This document shows, piece after piece, positions 42,451 through 51,830 of a stretch of DNA of 64,000 bases (the first letter of the stretch is position 1; every line of letters starts with the position of its first letter). Origin of the DNA: Denitromonas sp. Lineage in GTDB: Bacteria; Pseudomonadota; Gammaproteobacteria; Burkholderiales; Rhodocyclaceae. The notes beneath the pieces were generated by a model. It worked only from the letters and a program-made list of their open reading frames with translations. It searched no databases and was not told the DNA's origin. The DNA is taken from the NCBI RefSeq assembly GCF_034676725.1, contig NZ_JAUCBR010000004.1, positions 4,368,001 to 4,432,000 on the forward strand, given 5' to 3'. The position numbers were made by a program, and so were the translations under genes.

Positions 42451-44352
42451 TCAGGCGGCGAGCAGCTTCCTTGACTGCTGGATCAGCACCGCACGGGAGA
42501 CGCCATGGCGTTCGCCCACGCCGCCGAGCAGCTCTTTCATGTCGAGAATCAGCACGATCTGGCCGTTGGACAGCGTCGTGACGCCGGCCACGCCCTTCGG
42601 CCGGAAGTCGTCGAGCGACTTGATCACCGCATCTTCGCGCCCGGCGAAGCTGTCGATGGCGAGGATGAAGCTCTGCTCCGCGGTCTGCATCAACACGCCG
42701 TACTCGGGCTGGGTTTCCTGCGGCCAGCCGAGCAGGTTGGCCAGCGGGATGATGGGCAGGACTTCGCCGCGCACCACCATGGTGGCCCGGCCACCGACCT
42801 CGCGAACTTCGTCCGGCGTGATCGGCAGGATCTCGCGCACCATCGACAGCGGCACTGCCAGCGGCTGGTCGCCGAGGCGCACCAGCAGGACCGGCAGGAT
42901 GGCCAGGGTCAGCGGCAGGCTGATGATGAAGCTGGTGCCCTGCCCGGCCGTCGACTTGATGTCGATCTGGCCGTTGAGTTTCTGGATGTTGGTGCGCACC
43001 ACGTCCATGCCGACGCCGCGGCCGGACACGTCCGACACCACGCCGGCAGTCGAGAAGCCGGGCAGGAACACCAGGTTGTAGCTCTGGCGTTCGTCCATGG
43101 TGTTGGCTTCTTCGTCGGTGATCAGGCCCTTGGAGACGGCCGATGCGCGCAGTTTCTCGGCATTCATGCCACGGCCGTCGTCGGCGACGAGGATGATGAT
43201 GTGGTCGCCCTCCTGGCGCGCCTCAAGGCGCAGGATGGACTTCTCGCTCTTGCCGTTGGCCAGGCGCTCGGCCTTGCCCTCGACGCCGTGGTCGACCGCA
43301 TTACGGATGAGGTGGATGATCGGATCGGACAAGTCCTCGATCATGGTCTTGTCGATCTCGGTGTCCTCGCCGGCGAGCACCAGCTCGACATCCTTGCCCA
43401 GGTTGCGGGCCAGGTCGCGGGCGATGCGCGGGTATTTCTGGAACAGGCGGCCGATGGGCTGCATGCGGGTCTTCATGACCGCGTTCTGCAGGTCCGATAC
43501 GAGCAGGTCGAGCTGGCTGACCGCGACGTCGAGCGCATGCATGGTCTCGGGGTCGTCGTCGCCGTTCAGAATCTGGCTGCGCAGGGCGTTGAGCCGGTTC
43601 TTGGTCAGGCCGATCTCACCGGAGAGGTTGAGCACCTGGTCAAGCCGCGTGGTGTCGACACGGATCGAGTTGTCGCGCTGCTTTTCGCTGTCACGCCGAC
43701 CGGTCGGCCCGCTGTAGCCCGGCTTGTCGCTGGCACGGCGGCCGATGGCGGCCTTGATGATTTCCTCGGGCTTCTCCTTGGGCACGGCCGGCGCTTCGAC
43801 CACCGCCGTTGGCTGGGCCACGGCAGGCACCCCGATGACGGCCTGGTGCAGGAGATCCCAGTCGGGCTCGCCACCTTGCGCGGCCGACGCGGCCGGAGCA
43901 GCAGCCGGCGCGGGTGCAGCAGCCGGCTCCGGCTCAGCGTCAGCGCTGGCAGCGCCCAGCTCGCCGGCAATGGCGCGCTTGAGGCTACCGATCAGCTCGG
44001 GGTCGGCCGCATGCGGCTGCGTTCCGCTTTCGAGCGCACCGAACATGTCGCGTACCGACCCGGTGGCCGACAGGATCACGTCCATCGATTCGGCCGTCAC
44101 CCGCAGTTCGCCGTTGCGCAGCTTGTCGAACAGGTTCTCGGTCAGGTGGCACAAGGTCACCAGTTCGGTGGCGTTCAGGAAGCCGGCGCCGCCCTTGATG
44201 GTGTGAAAACCGCGGAAGATCTCGTTGAGCAAGCCGCGATCATCGGGCGCCCGCTCCAGGTCCACCAATTTGTTGTCCACGTCGGACAGCAAGTCTCCGG
44301 CCTCGAGGAGGAAATCCTGCAGCAGGTCTTCCATTCCAGCGAAATCGCTCAT
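42451..44352 (-). CDS. cheA: Chemotaxis histidine kinase CheA (downstream copy)
   Basis: A 633-residue hybrid-free CheA. The P1 domain with phosphorylated His50 (FHTIKGGAGF) is followed by a long Ala/Pro linker in place of an obvious P2 (about 135-200). Dimerisation (LDQVLNLSGEIGLTKNRL), ATP-binding (HLIRNAVDHGVE, ADDGRGMN, GRGVGMDVVRTNI) and CheW-like P5 domains follow. The ATG at 44352 begins MSDFAGMEDLL. It is the last gene of the motility run, next to cheZ and cheY. Confidence 0.94.
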   Translation of the reverse strand: MSDFAGMEDLLQDFLLEAGDLLSDVDNKLVDLERAPDDRGLLNEIFRGFHTIKGGAGFLNATELVTLCHLTENLFDKLRNGELRVTAESMDVILSATGSVRDMFGALESGTQPHAADPELIGSLKRAIAGELGAASADAEPEPAAAPAPAAAPAASAAQGGEPDWDLLHQAVIGVPAVAQPTAVVEAPAVPKEKPEEIIKAAIGRRASDKPGYSGPTGRRDSEKQRDNSIRVDTTRLDQVLNLSGEIGLTKNRLNALRSQILNGDDDPETMHALDVAVSQLDLLVSDLQNAVMKTRMQPIGRLFQKYPRIARDLARNLGKDVELVLAGEDTEIDKTMIEDLSDPIIHLIRNAVDHGVEGKAERLANGKSEKSILRLEARQEGDHIIILVADDGRGMNAEKLRASAVSKGLITDEEANTMDERQSYNLVFLPGFSTAGVVSDVSGRGVGMDVVRTNIQKLNGQIDIKSTAGQGTSFIISLPLTLAILPVLLVRLGDQPLAVPLSMVREILPITPDEVREVGGRATMVVRGEVLPIIPLANLLGWPQETQPEYGVLMQTAEQSFILAIDSFAGREDAVIKSLDDFRPKGVAGVTTLSNGQIVLILDMKELLGGVGERHGVSRAVLIQQSRKLLAA

Positions 44353-44414
44353 TTTGGCTCGCTCCACTGTGTTGCTGGCGACGACCGCGACATCCGTCCG
44401 GTCGCCCCGTATCG

Positions 44415-45305
44415 TCAGAATCCCAGGCTTTCGAGCAGATCGTCGACCTGCTCCTGGCTGGAGACCACGTCATCCCGGCCTTCGGCGGTGATCACCGGGC
44501 CGTTCATCAGGCCGTCCTCTTTGCGGACGGGTTTCTTGTCGTTGGGTGCCGTCTCGATGAGCACTTCGAGCAACTGGGTTTCGAGTTGCTGCGCCATCGC
44601 GACGACTTTCTTGATCACCTGACCGGTCAGGTCCTGGAAGTCCTGCGCCATCATGATTTCAGTGAGCTGGGCGTTGGTGGCCCGGCTGTCCTCGGCGGTT
44701 TTTCCCAGGTAGTCCCGTGTGCGGGCGGCCAGCGCCTTGAACTCCTCGGCCGACATCTGGTTGGCGAAGACCTTGTCCCACTGCGACTTGAGGTCGATGG
44801 CACCGCGCTCGACACGGTCCTGCAGCGGCTTGGCGATGTCCGTCGAGTTGAGCACGCGGCTGGCGGCCTGCTCGGTCATCTGCGCAATGTAATTGAGCCG
44901 CTCGCGGGCGTCGGGCATGGCCTCGGCGACCGACTGCAGACTCTGGTCGAACCCCAGCTCGCGCAGGGCATCGTGGACCTTCCGGGTCATCTGTCCAAGG
45001 CGCTTGTACACCACCTCGCAGCTGTGCTCGTCGCCGGGCACGGCCGCTGCCGGCGCGGCCTCGATGGCCGGGGCCTCCGGTGCCACGGCTTCGGCCGCGG
45101 GCGCAGCTTCGGGCGCTGCCGCAAACTCGCCGGCCACCGCATCGAACAGTGCCTGGAGATCGTCGGAATCGCTACCGTCGTCGTCGACCACCGCCGCAGC
45201 TATCACTTCGAGTTTCGGCTTCTCGGGCACCGAGGCGATGCTGTCGAACAGCGCCTGGAGGTCATCGGAATCACCGGACTCGTCGAATTTCATTCTTTTC
45301 GCCAT
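44415..45305 (-). CDS. cheZ: CheY-P phosphatase CheZ with duplicated acidic N-terminal motif
   Basis: A 296-residue protein. The catalytic helix AQDFQDLTGQVIKK carries the Asp and Gln of CheZ (Asp143/Gln147 equivalents), and the C-terminal CheY-P-binding helix VDDLLESLGF is intact. The N-terminal 60 residues contain DSDDLQALFDSI and DSDDLQALFDAV, a near-exact duplication. An Ala/Pro linker follows. It lies 28 bases after cheY. Confidence 0.94.
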   Translation of the reverse strand: MAKRMKFDESGDSDDLQALFDSIASVPEKPKLEVIAAAVVDDDGSDSDDLQALFDAVAGEFAAAPEAAPAAEAVAPEAPAIEAAPAAAVPGDEHSCEVVYKRLGQMTRKVHDALRELGFDQSLQSVAEAMPDARERLNYIAQMTEQAASRVLNSTDIAKPLQDRVERGAIDLKSQWDKVFANQMSAEEFKALAARTRDYLGKTAEDSRATNAQLTEIMMAQDFQDLTGQVIKKVVAMAQQLETQLLEVLIETAPNDKKPVRKEDGLMNGPVITAEGRDDVVSSQEQVDDLLESLGF

Positions 45306-45333
45306 GCTTGCGCCTCCTGTTGTCCAACGGCGC

Positions 45334-45738
45334 TCAGGCGGCCGCCTTCTTCCCCATGCGTTCGAAAATCTTCTCGAGTTTCTCGGCCATCGTCGCTGCG
45401 GTAAAGGGCTTGACGATGTAGCCGCTGGCGCCCGCCTGGGCAGCCGCAATGATGTTTTCCTTCTTCGCCTCGGCCGTGATCATCAACACCGGCAGGTCTT
45501 TGTATTGCGGCGACTGCCGGATGGTCTGCAGCAGCGTCAGGCCGTCCATGTTGGGCATGTTCCAGTCGGTGACGACGAACTCGAAGCCGCCGCTGGCCAG
45601 CTTCTGCAGCGCAGCCACGCCGTCTTCGGCTTCGTCGACGTTGGTGTAGCCGAGTTCCTTGAGGAGGTTGCGGACGATGCGACGCATCGTCGAAAAGTCG
45701 TCGACAACGAGGAATTTCATGTTGGGATCCGCCATCAT
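45334..45738 (-). CDS. cheY: Response regulator CheY
   Basis: A 134-residue receiver protein with VVDDFSTMRRI, phosphorylated Asp58 in TDWNMPNMDG, MITAEA and the Lys in IVKPFTA. It binds the flagellar switch when phosphorylated. It lies between cheV and cheZ. The two ATGs (45738, 45735) are both possible. Confidence 0.95.
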   Translation of the reverse strand: MMADPNMKFLVVDDFSTMRRIVRNLLKELGYTNVDEAEDGVAALQKLASGGFEFVVTDWNMPNMDGLTLLQTIRQSPQYKDLPVLMITAEAKKENIIAAAQAGASGYIVKPFTAATMAEKLEKIFERMGKKAAA

Positions 45739-45772
45739 TTTCTCCGGAGTTTTCCTTGGTGCCTGATGCCGC

Positions 45773-46750
45773 TCAGCGGTGGCGCATCAGGAGCGGACGC
45801 AGCGTGTCCGCGAGATTGTCGGCATCGAACTTGGCCACGTAGGCATCGACCCCCACCCGCTTGCCCATGGCCCGGTTGGCCTCCGAGGACAGCGATGAGT
45901 GCATCACCACCGGAATGCCCTCGAAGCGGGCATCCGACTTGATGTTGCGGGTCAGGACGTAGCCGTCCATTTCGGGCATTTCGGCGTCGACCAGGATCAG
46001 GTCCACCTCGTCGATCAGCGGCCGGCCGCAGGCATGCGCATGCTTGGCCATGCCCTCGAGCCGGGTCCAGGCTTCGAGCCCGTTCTGGGCGTGCTTGTGC
46101 TTGACGTCGAGCTTGTCGAGCACTTCGGCGATCTTCTTGCGCGCCACGGCCGAGTCGTCGACAAAGAAAATATTCACATCATGTTCGGCATTGAGCGGCT
46201 CGATGTTGCCGATGATCGCCTCGCCGAAGGTGTTGGCCAGGATGGTCTCGACATCGAGGATGGACACCAGCGTGCCGTCAGGCAGCTCGGTGATCGCGGT
46301 AATGAAGCTGTTGACGCCGCTGGAGACGTTCTCCGGCGTGCGCACCTTGTCCCAATCGACCCGGATGATGCGATCGACCTCGTCGACCAGGAAACCGAGC
46401 GTGCGCTTGCTGTATTCGGTCACCATCATCGAGCCGCCGAGCGGGTCGCCCGGCTGGGTCAGCTCCAGTACCTTGGCCAGGGCCAGCACCGGGATCACGT
46501 TGCCACGCAGCGAGATCAGGCCTTCGACGCCCTTGGGCATGTTCGGTGCCTTGGTCACGAACGGGGCCTTGGACACCTCGCGCACCTTGAACACATTGAT
46601 GCCGAAGGTCTCGCCGGTACCGAGCGAGAACAGCAGGATCTCCATGCGGTTGGAGCCGGCCAGCGTGGTGCGCGCGTCGACCGCATCGAGCAGGTTCTTC
46701 TCGGCAGCGCTGTAGGCGTCAGTCTTGGTCTTGGTCTGCACTTTGCTCAT
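45773..46750 (-). CDS. cheV: CheV-type coupling protein (CheW plus receiver), second of tandem pair
   Basis: A 325-residue CheV. The CheW-like domain (about 25-165, FGINVFKVREVSKAP) is followed by a receiver domain with NIFFVDDSAVARKKI and a phosphorylated Asp in LILVDAEMPEMDGYV. CheV links receptors to CheA and can adjust sensitivity through phosphorylation. I chose the ATG at 46750, 9 bases after GAGCGAGG; an upstream ATG at 46759 sits too close to it. Confidence 0.92.
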   Translation of the reverse strand: MSKVQTKTKTDAYSAAEKNLLDAVDARTTLAGSNRMEILLFSLGTGETFGINVFKVREVSKAPFVTKAPNMPKGVEGLISLRGNVIPVLALAKVLELTQPGDPLGGSMMVTEYSKRTLGFLVDEVDRIIRVDWDKVRTPENVSSGVNSFITAITELPDGTLVSILDVETILANTFGEAIIGNIEPLNAEHDVNIFFVDDSAVARKKIAEVLDKLDVKHKHAQNGLEAWTRLEGMAKHAHACGRPLIDEVDLILVDAEMPEMDGYVLTRNIKSDARFEGIPVVMHSSLSSEANRAMGKRVGVDAYVAKFDADNLADTLRPLLMRHR

Positions 46751-46765
46751 GTGCGTCATCCTCGC

Positions 46766-47734
46766 TCAGGCGGCCGCCGCATTCGAATTGCCCTTCGACA
46801 GCAGGCGGCGCAACGTCGAAGACAGGCGCTGGGGTTCGAACTTGGGCACATATTCATCCACGCCCACCGACAGCCCCAGCTGCTGGTTGGACATGCCCGA
46901 CAGGGAGGAATGCATCAGCACGGGCACCCCCTCGAAGCGCGGATCGGACTTGATCTTCTTGGTCAGGATGTAGCCATCCATCTCCGGCATTTCGATATCG
47001 GTCAGCACGACGCCGACCAGGTCCTTGACCTTGCGACCGGTGCTGTCAGCCACGATGGCCAGCTTCTGCAGCTCTTCCCAGGCCATGCGGCCATTGACCG
47101 CCACGATGCCCTTGACGCCGAGCACATCGAGCGTACGGGCGATCTGGTTGCGCGCCACGGAGGAATCGTCGGCATAGAGCACCGTCGCCTCGGGATTCTC
47201 GATCGGCTCGATGCCCTTGAACAGGTGGTCGTCGTCATAGCCGGTGGTCTCGGAGAGCACCTTCTCGACATCGAGCATCATCACCAGCTCGCCGTTGGGC
47301 AGCTCGGTGACGGCGGTGACCAGCCCGCCCAGCTTGGCGGCCAGCATCTGCGGCGGTACCCGCATCTGTGACCAGTCCAGGCGCAGGATGGTGTCGACCG
47401 CCTCGACCAGGAAGCCCTGGGTGTGGCCGTTGTACTCGGTGACGATCATGATCTCGCGCTTGGCGTCGAGGCCGACCCCGGCGTACTTGGCCAGATCCAC
47501 CACCGGCACCAGCGTGCCGCGGAGGCTGACCATGCCTTCGACCGAACTGGGCATCTCCGGCGCCGCCGTCACCGCGGGCGTACGCATCACTTCGCGCACC
47601 TTGAACACGTTGATGCCGAAGGTCTCCCGGCGCCCCGTGCGCGGATCGGCACCGAGCGAAAACAGGAGGATCTCCAGTTTGTTGGTGCCTGCCAGGCGCG
47701 TACGCGCGTCAATGTTCTTGAGCAAATCGGACAT
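46766..47734 (-). CDS. cheV: CheV-type coupling protein, first of tandem pair
   Basis: A 322-residue CheV with the same layout: CheW-like domain (FGINVFKVREVMRTPAVT) then receiver (VLYADDSSVARNQI; phosphorylated Asp in VVLTDIEMPEMDGYI). It is similar but not identical to the neighbour, so the pair is an old duplication. It starts a little after the receptor gene on the same strand. Confidence 0.92.
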   Translation of the reverse strand: MSDLLKNIDARTRLAGTNKLEILLFSLGADPRTGRRETFGINVFKVREVMRTPAVTAAPEMPSSVEGMVSLRGTLVPVVDLAKYAGVGLDAKREIMIVTEYNGHTQGFLVEAVDTILRLDWSQMRVPPQMLAAKLGGLVTAVTELPNGELVMMLDVEKVLSETTGYDDDHLFKGIEPIENPEATVLYADDSSVARNQIARTLDVLGVKGIVAVNGRMAWEELQKLAIVADSTGRKVKDLVGVVLTDIEMPEMDGYILTKKIKSDPRFEGVPVLMHSSLSGMSNQQLGLSVGVDEYVPKFEPQRLSSTLRRLLSKGNSNAAAA

Positions 47735-47822
47735 CTGGTTTCTCCGTCGATGCCGCGTCGGGACAGTGACCCGGCATCCTCTTGGCTGTTCCTGCTACTA
47801 ACGGCACGATGCCGATAGACCT

Positions 47823-49508
47823 TTAGGCACGGTAGCCGACCCTGAAGCCACCCCAGTGCTTCCCATTGACGTACACCGGTGCGGACACATCATGGAAGAT
47901 CTCGCCGGTGTCGCGGCGATAGGTCTGGATCAGGAATTCGAGTTCATGCGCGCCGCACTGGCGGCCGACCGGATCATCAAAGATCCGCTTGGTACGGTTA
48001 CCCACGAAGTCCTTCTCGTAGTCGCCGGTCAGCGGCTTGGAAAACGCCTTGTTGTGCGTCGGCACATAGGCCTTGGTGTCGATGCCGATGGCGTACACCG
48101 TGGCCGGGTGCTCGCTCAGCACCGGCTCCTGCACGGCCGGAAAGATCTCGTCCGCCAGCTTGTCGTAGCGGGTGGTGAATTTCTGCGGCTTGGTGTTCGG
48201 GATCGGGTCGTACTTGCGGTCGAACAGCGCCGCCGCGTCGATGCGCTTGCTGGCCACGGCCTGCTCCAGCGCCGCCGACATCTTGGCCGCCGCTGCCTTG
48301 GCCAATGCCGGCATCTGGGCGTGGATCTTCATGGCGTTCTCGCCCGTCGCGCCGAGGCGGAAGACCTTGCTGATCTCGTGCAGGTTCACCGCCAGGCTCT
48401 CGAGCCGCTTGGCCTCGTCCAGCGTGGCCGAGGCGCCCTCGGTGTTGCTCTCGACCATGGTCATGATCTCGCGCACATTGGCCACCACCCCGTCGGCCAC
48501 CCGGCACTGCTGGGCAATGGCCACCGCGATGGCATCGACCTTCTCCATCGTTTCGGTCGCACCGCGGTTGATCTTGTCAAGCGAATCGGCCGCCTGGCGC
48601 GCCAGTTCGGCGCCCGAGCGGGCCTGGTCGCTACCGGCCTTGATCGAGCCGATCGCGCTGCGCGTCTCGCCCTGGATGGCTTCGATCATCGAGCTGATCT
48701 CGGTCGTTGCCGTCGAGGTCCGCTCAGCCAGCTTGCGCACCTCGTCGGCCACCACCGCAAAGCCCCGGCCCTGCTCGCCGGCACGGGCGGCCTCGATGGC
48801 CGCGTTGAGCGCCAGCAGGTTGGTCTGGTCGGCGATCTCGCGGATCACCTTGACGATGCCGCTGATCGCCTCCGAGCGCTCGCCCAGCGCGGCGATCACC
48901 TGCGCCGACTGCTCCACCGAGCGGGCAATGCGCTCGATCTCGTCGGAGGCTTCGGAGACGATCCGGCCGCCTTCCATCGACAGCTCGCGCGCCTGCTGGG
49001 CATTCTGGGCGGTCTGCCCGGCATGCTCGGCCACTGCGTTGACGCCGGCGGTCATCTCTTCGATCGACACCACCATCGACTCGGATTCGGCCCGCTGCGT
49101 ACGCGAGCCCTGCGCCACCTTGCTGGCATGGGCGGACAGCTTGTCGGCCGCCTCGGCGACCCGGTCCGCGTCGAAGATCACCTTGCCGACGATGCCCTGG
49201 AAACTGCCGATCAGTTCATTGAAGCGGTCGGCGCACTCGCCCACCGGGCCGCCGCCGACCTGCACACGCTGCGACAGATCGCCGTCGCGATACATGCGCG
49301 AGAAGGCTGCCTGGAGGGCGTCGAGCGGCGCCAGGATGCGCGCCTTGAGCAAGCCTGCGAGCACACCGGCAACCACCAGGCCGATCACGCCATGTCCGGC
49401 GATCAGACCGACGCCCATCGCTGCGCCGCTCGCCGTGGAAACCGCAACGCCCGTCGCCGCGATCACGAACCCGACGATGCCAAGTACAAGATACGTCCCC
49501 ATTGTCAT
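47823..49508 (-). CDS. Methyl-accepting chemotaxis protein with a C-terminal ligand-type domain
   Basis: A 561-residue receptor. Two N-terminal membrane segments (about 5-23 and 34-54) are close together, leaving almost no periplasmic domain, and a HAMP domain follows. The signalling hairpin tip is ADQTNLLALNAAIEAARAGE near residue 230. The last ~170 residues, including RTKRIFDDPVGRQCGAHELE and HWGGFRVGYRA, extend past the MCP helices. They look like a cytoplasmic sensing domain. The upstream region has a sigma-28-like promoter. The start is either Met (49508 or 49502). Confidence 0.88.
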   Translation of the reverse strand: MTMGTYLVLGIVGFVIAATGVAVSTASGAAMGVGLIAGHGVIGLVVAGVLAGLLKARILAPLDALQAAFSRMYRDGDLSQRVQVGGGPVGECADRFNELIGSFQGIVGKVIFDADRVAEAADKLSAHASKVAQGSRTQRAESESMVVSIEEMTAGVNAVAEHAGQTAQNAQQARELSMEGGRIVSEASDEIERIARSVEQSAQVIAALGERSEAISGIVKVIREIADQTNLLALNAAIEAARAGEQGRGFAVVADEVRKLAERTSTATTEISSMIEAIQGETRSAIGSIKAGSDQARSGAELARQAADSLDKINRGATETMEKVDAIAVAIAQQCRVADGVVANVREIMTMVESNTEGASATLDEAKRLESLAVNLHEISKVFRLGATGENAMKIHAQMPALAKAAAAKMSAALEQAVASKRIDAAALFDRKYDPIPNTKPQKFTTRYDKLADEIFPAVQEPVLSEHPATVYAIGIDTKAYVPTHNKAFSKPLTGDYEKDFVGNRTKRIFDDPVGRQCGAHELEFLIQTYRRDTGEIFHDVSAPVYVNGKHWGGFRVGYRA

Positions 49509-49580
49509 TTTCCTCCGCCCCGTTCAGCCGGGAATGACTTCATTGTCAGAGCAAATCCCTGTTTGCTCCGGTAAGGCGGA

Positions 49581-49607
49581 TTACGGTCCGGGTGACACAA
49601 TCTTTAG
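49581..49607 (-). promoter_or_regulatory. Sigma-28-like promoter for the receptor gene
   Basis: On the minus strand TAAA (49604-49607) is followed after 15 bases by ACCGTAAT (49581-49588), partly matching the flagellar class 3 -10 consensus (GCCGATAA). It lies about 75 bases upstream of the receptor start. The match is partial. Confidence 0.4.
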
Positions 49608-49783
49608 TGGCGTTTTCAGCGCGGCGACAAACGAGGCCCGGCGACCGGCGCGGTGTTGACGGCATGCCGGCGACGGACCGGGGCAGTCCGCCGCATGAAC
49701 GACGTGGGCAGTCAGGCATGGGCGCGCGGCCTTGCGCACGCCCGAAAGGTTTGGCATCTCGCGGCCTTGCGCCGCGGCCCACA

Positions 49784-50083
49784 TCAGCTGATGACGAACA
49801 GCTTGCCGAAGTTGGCGATATCGAGCACCTGGCGAACACTGCCTCGGGTGTTGATCAGGCGCACCTGATGGCCACTGGTCTTGACCTTGTCGCGCAGCAT
49901 CAGGAGCATGCCCAGGGCCGAACTGTCGAGATAGGACACCTCGCCCAGATCAACGCTGACATCGGCCTTTTGGCCAAGCGCCCGGTCCACGCTGTCGCGA
50001 AACTCGCGGTGCGCGTTGAAATCGAATCGCCCGACGAGCTTGATCACCGCGCCCGATTCACCCTGATTTACCGTGACATCCAT
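49784..50083 (-). CDS. STAS-domain anti-sigma-antagonist-like protein
   Basis: A 99-residue single STAS domain with the typical SYLDSSALGMLLML stretch around the phosphorylated Ser. No partner kinase or phosphatase (RsbW/RsbU type) is in the window. It lies between cheB and the receptor. I chose the ATG at 50083 because GAGGGG sits 6 bases upstream; an ATG at 50089 would have none. Confidence 0.85.
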   Translation of the reverse strand: MDVTVNQGESGAVIKLVGRFDFNAHREFRDSVDRALGQKADVSVDLGEVSYLDSSALGMLLMLRDKVKTSGHQVRLINTRGSVRQVLDIANFGKLFVIS

Positions 50084-50112
50084 GTCCATCCCCTCATGCT
50101 TGCCGATTCTGT

Positions 50113-51189
50113 TCAGACGCCTTGCTTGAGCACCGCCCCGCCCGTGTTGCCCGCCAGCCGGCCCATGATGCGCTGCGCCACCTCGGTCAATGGCGACACC
50201 TCGGACACCGCGCCAATGGCGGCCGCCTCACGTGGCATGCCATAGACGACGCAGCTGGCCTGGTCCTGGGCAATGGTCCACGCGCCGCTGCGCTGCATGG
50301 CGAGCAGTCCCTGCGCGCCATCCTTGCCCATGCCGGTGAGCAGCACGCCGAGCGCGGCGCGGCCGGCCTGCTCCGCCGCCGAGTGAAACAGCACATCCAC
50401 CGACGGCCGATGACGATTGACCGGATCAGCGCCTGAAAGCTCGCAATGATAGGCCAGTCCGTGCCGCTTGAGCAGCAGATGCGAGTGCCCGGGGGCCAGA
50501 TAGGCGCACCCCGGTTCGACCCGCTCGCCATGTTCGGCCTCCTTCACCCGGAGCTGGCTCAGGCTGTCGAGCCGCTTGGCAAAGGCGCCGGTGAACATCT
50601 CCGGCATGTGCTGGACGATCAGCACCGGCGGACAGTGCGGCGGCAGGCGGACCAGCACCTCGCGGATCGCCTCCGTGCCACCCGTTGACGCGCCAATGCA
50701 GACAATGCGCCCCTGTGCCGCCCGCGCACTCGCGGCGGCACCGGCCGTGGCCACCGGCGCGGCCACATCGGCCCGGCGCGGGCGATGCACATGCGCTGCC
50801 CGGGCCGCACGGATCTTGTCGCAGACCTCGGCGGCATAGGCCGCCAGGGCACCGGGGCTGCGGGCATCGGGTTTGCCCAGCACGTCCACGGCGCCAAGCT
50901 CGAGCGCCCGGATCGAGACATCGGAATCCTCGCCGGTAAAGGCGGAGATCATCACCACCGGCATGGGCCGCAGGCGCATCAGGCGCGCCAGGAAATCGAG
51001 CCCGTCCATGTGCGGCATCTCGACATCCAGCGTGAGCACATCCGGCTCCAGCGTCTTGATCATTTCACGCGCGATCAGGGCGTCGGCGGCCACGCCGACC
51101 ACCGTCATGTCGGGTTGTGCGTCGATCACCCGGCGCAGCAGCAGCCGCGACGCGGCAGAGTCGTCGCAGATCAGCACCTTGATGCTCAT
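50113..51189 (-). CDS. cheB: Chemotaxis methylesterase CheB
   Basis: A 358-residue enzyme: receiver domain (ICDDSAASRLLL, Asp55 in LDVEMPHMDG) then an esterase domain with the catalytic Ser in IGASTGGTEAI, the His in IVQHMPEMFTG and the Asp in GMGKDGAQGL. It removes receptor methyl groups. The ATG overlaps the cheD stop by 4 bases. Confidence 0.96.
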   Translation of the reverse strand: MSIKVLICDDSAASRLLLRRVIDAQPDMTVVGVAADALIAREMIKTLEPDVLTLDVEMPHMDGLDFLARLMRLRPMPVVMISAFTGEDSDVSIRALELGAVDVLGKPDARSPGALAAYAAEVCDKIRAARAAHVHRPRRADVAAPVATAGAAASARAAQGRIVCIGASTGGTEAIREVLVRLPPHCPPVLIVQHMPEMFTGAFAKRLDSLSQLRVKEAEHGERVEPGCAYLAPGHSHLLLKRHGLAYHCELSGADPVNRHRPSVDVLFHSAAEQAGRAALGVLLTGMGKDGAQGLLAMQRSGAWTIAQDQASCVVYGMPREAAAIGAVSEVSPLTEVAQRIMGRLAGNTGGAVLKQGV

Positions 51190-51830
51190 GCGCCACCTCC
51201 TGCCGCCGGCGCCCGGAACAGCTCGACCTCACCGGCGACCGGCTCGACCTGCAGACGGCGCTGATACCTCTGTTCGCTGGCCAGATCGGCGTCGCTGCCA
51301 CCGATGATCGTCCGGCGCACCAGCACCCGCCCGGTGGCCGGGAAGAACACCACCTTGCGGGCGCACTCGTCGAGCAGATCCTCAGCCACCAGCGGGATGT
51401 GCTCGAGCGCCAGGTACTCGCGCACGAAGCGGGCGTTGCGAGCACCGACGTCGCTGGAGGTCATCGAGGCCACCACCCGGCCACCGCCGAAGACCTTGGC
51501 TTCGAGATGCTCGCGGCGCGCGCCCAGCTTGAACAGGTGATTGATGAGCACCTCCATGGCAAAGACGCCATAGCGCGCCGACGCGGAGGACACCCCGGCA
51601 TCGCGCTCGGCGCCGGGGAGCATGAAGTGGTTCATCCCGCCGACGCCGATGCGCACGTCTCGAATGCACGCCGACACACAAGAGCCCAGCACCGTGACGA
51701 TCGCCTCGCCATGGGCGCTCACGTAGTACTCGCCCGGCTGCACCTTGACCGTATCGCGCCCGAAACGCTGGTCGAAATAGCGTTGCGAGGCCAGATGCCG
51801 GTCCGGTTCAGGGCCGGTCGCGCGGGGCAT
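51186..51830 (-). CDS. cheD: Receptor glutamine deamidase CheD
   Basis: A 214-residue deamidase with the catalytic Cys in TVLGSCVSACIRD and the His in MNHFMLP. It converts receptor glutamines to glutamates. I chose the ATG at 51830 (MPRATGPEPDRH) since upstream codons overlap cheR and read unlike the family. It overlaps cheR by 23 bases and cheB by 4. Confidence 0.94.
   Translation of the reverse strand: MPRATGPEPDRHLASQRYFDQRFGRDTVKVQPGEYYVSAHGEAIVTVLGSCVSACIRDVRIGVGGMNHFMLPGAERDAGVSSASARYGVFAMEVLINHLFKLGARREHLEAKVFGGGRVVASMTSSDVGARNARFVREYLALEHIPLVAEDLLDECARKVVFFPATGRVLVRRTIIGGSDADLASEQRYQRRLQVEPVAGEVELFRAPAAGGGA

Noticed and set aside
42505..44622. 705-codon open frame on plus opposite cheA
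   Set aside because: Shadow of cheA; no start signal and no domain seen.
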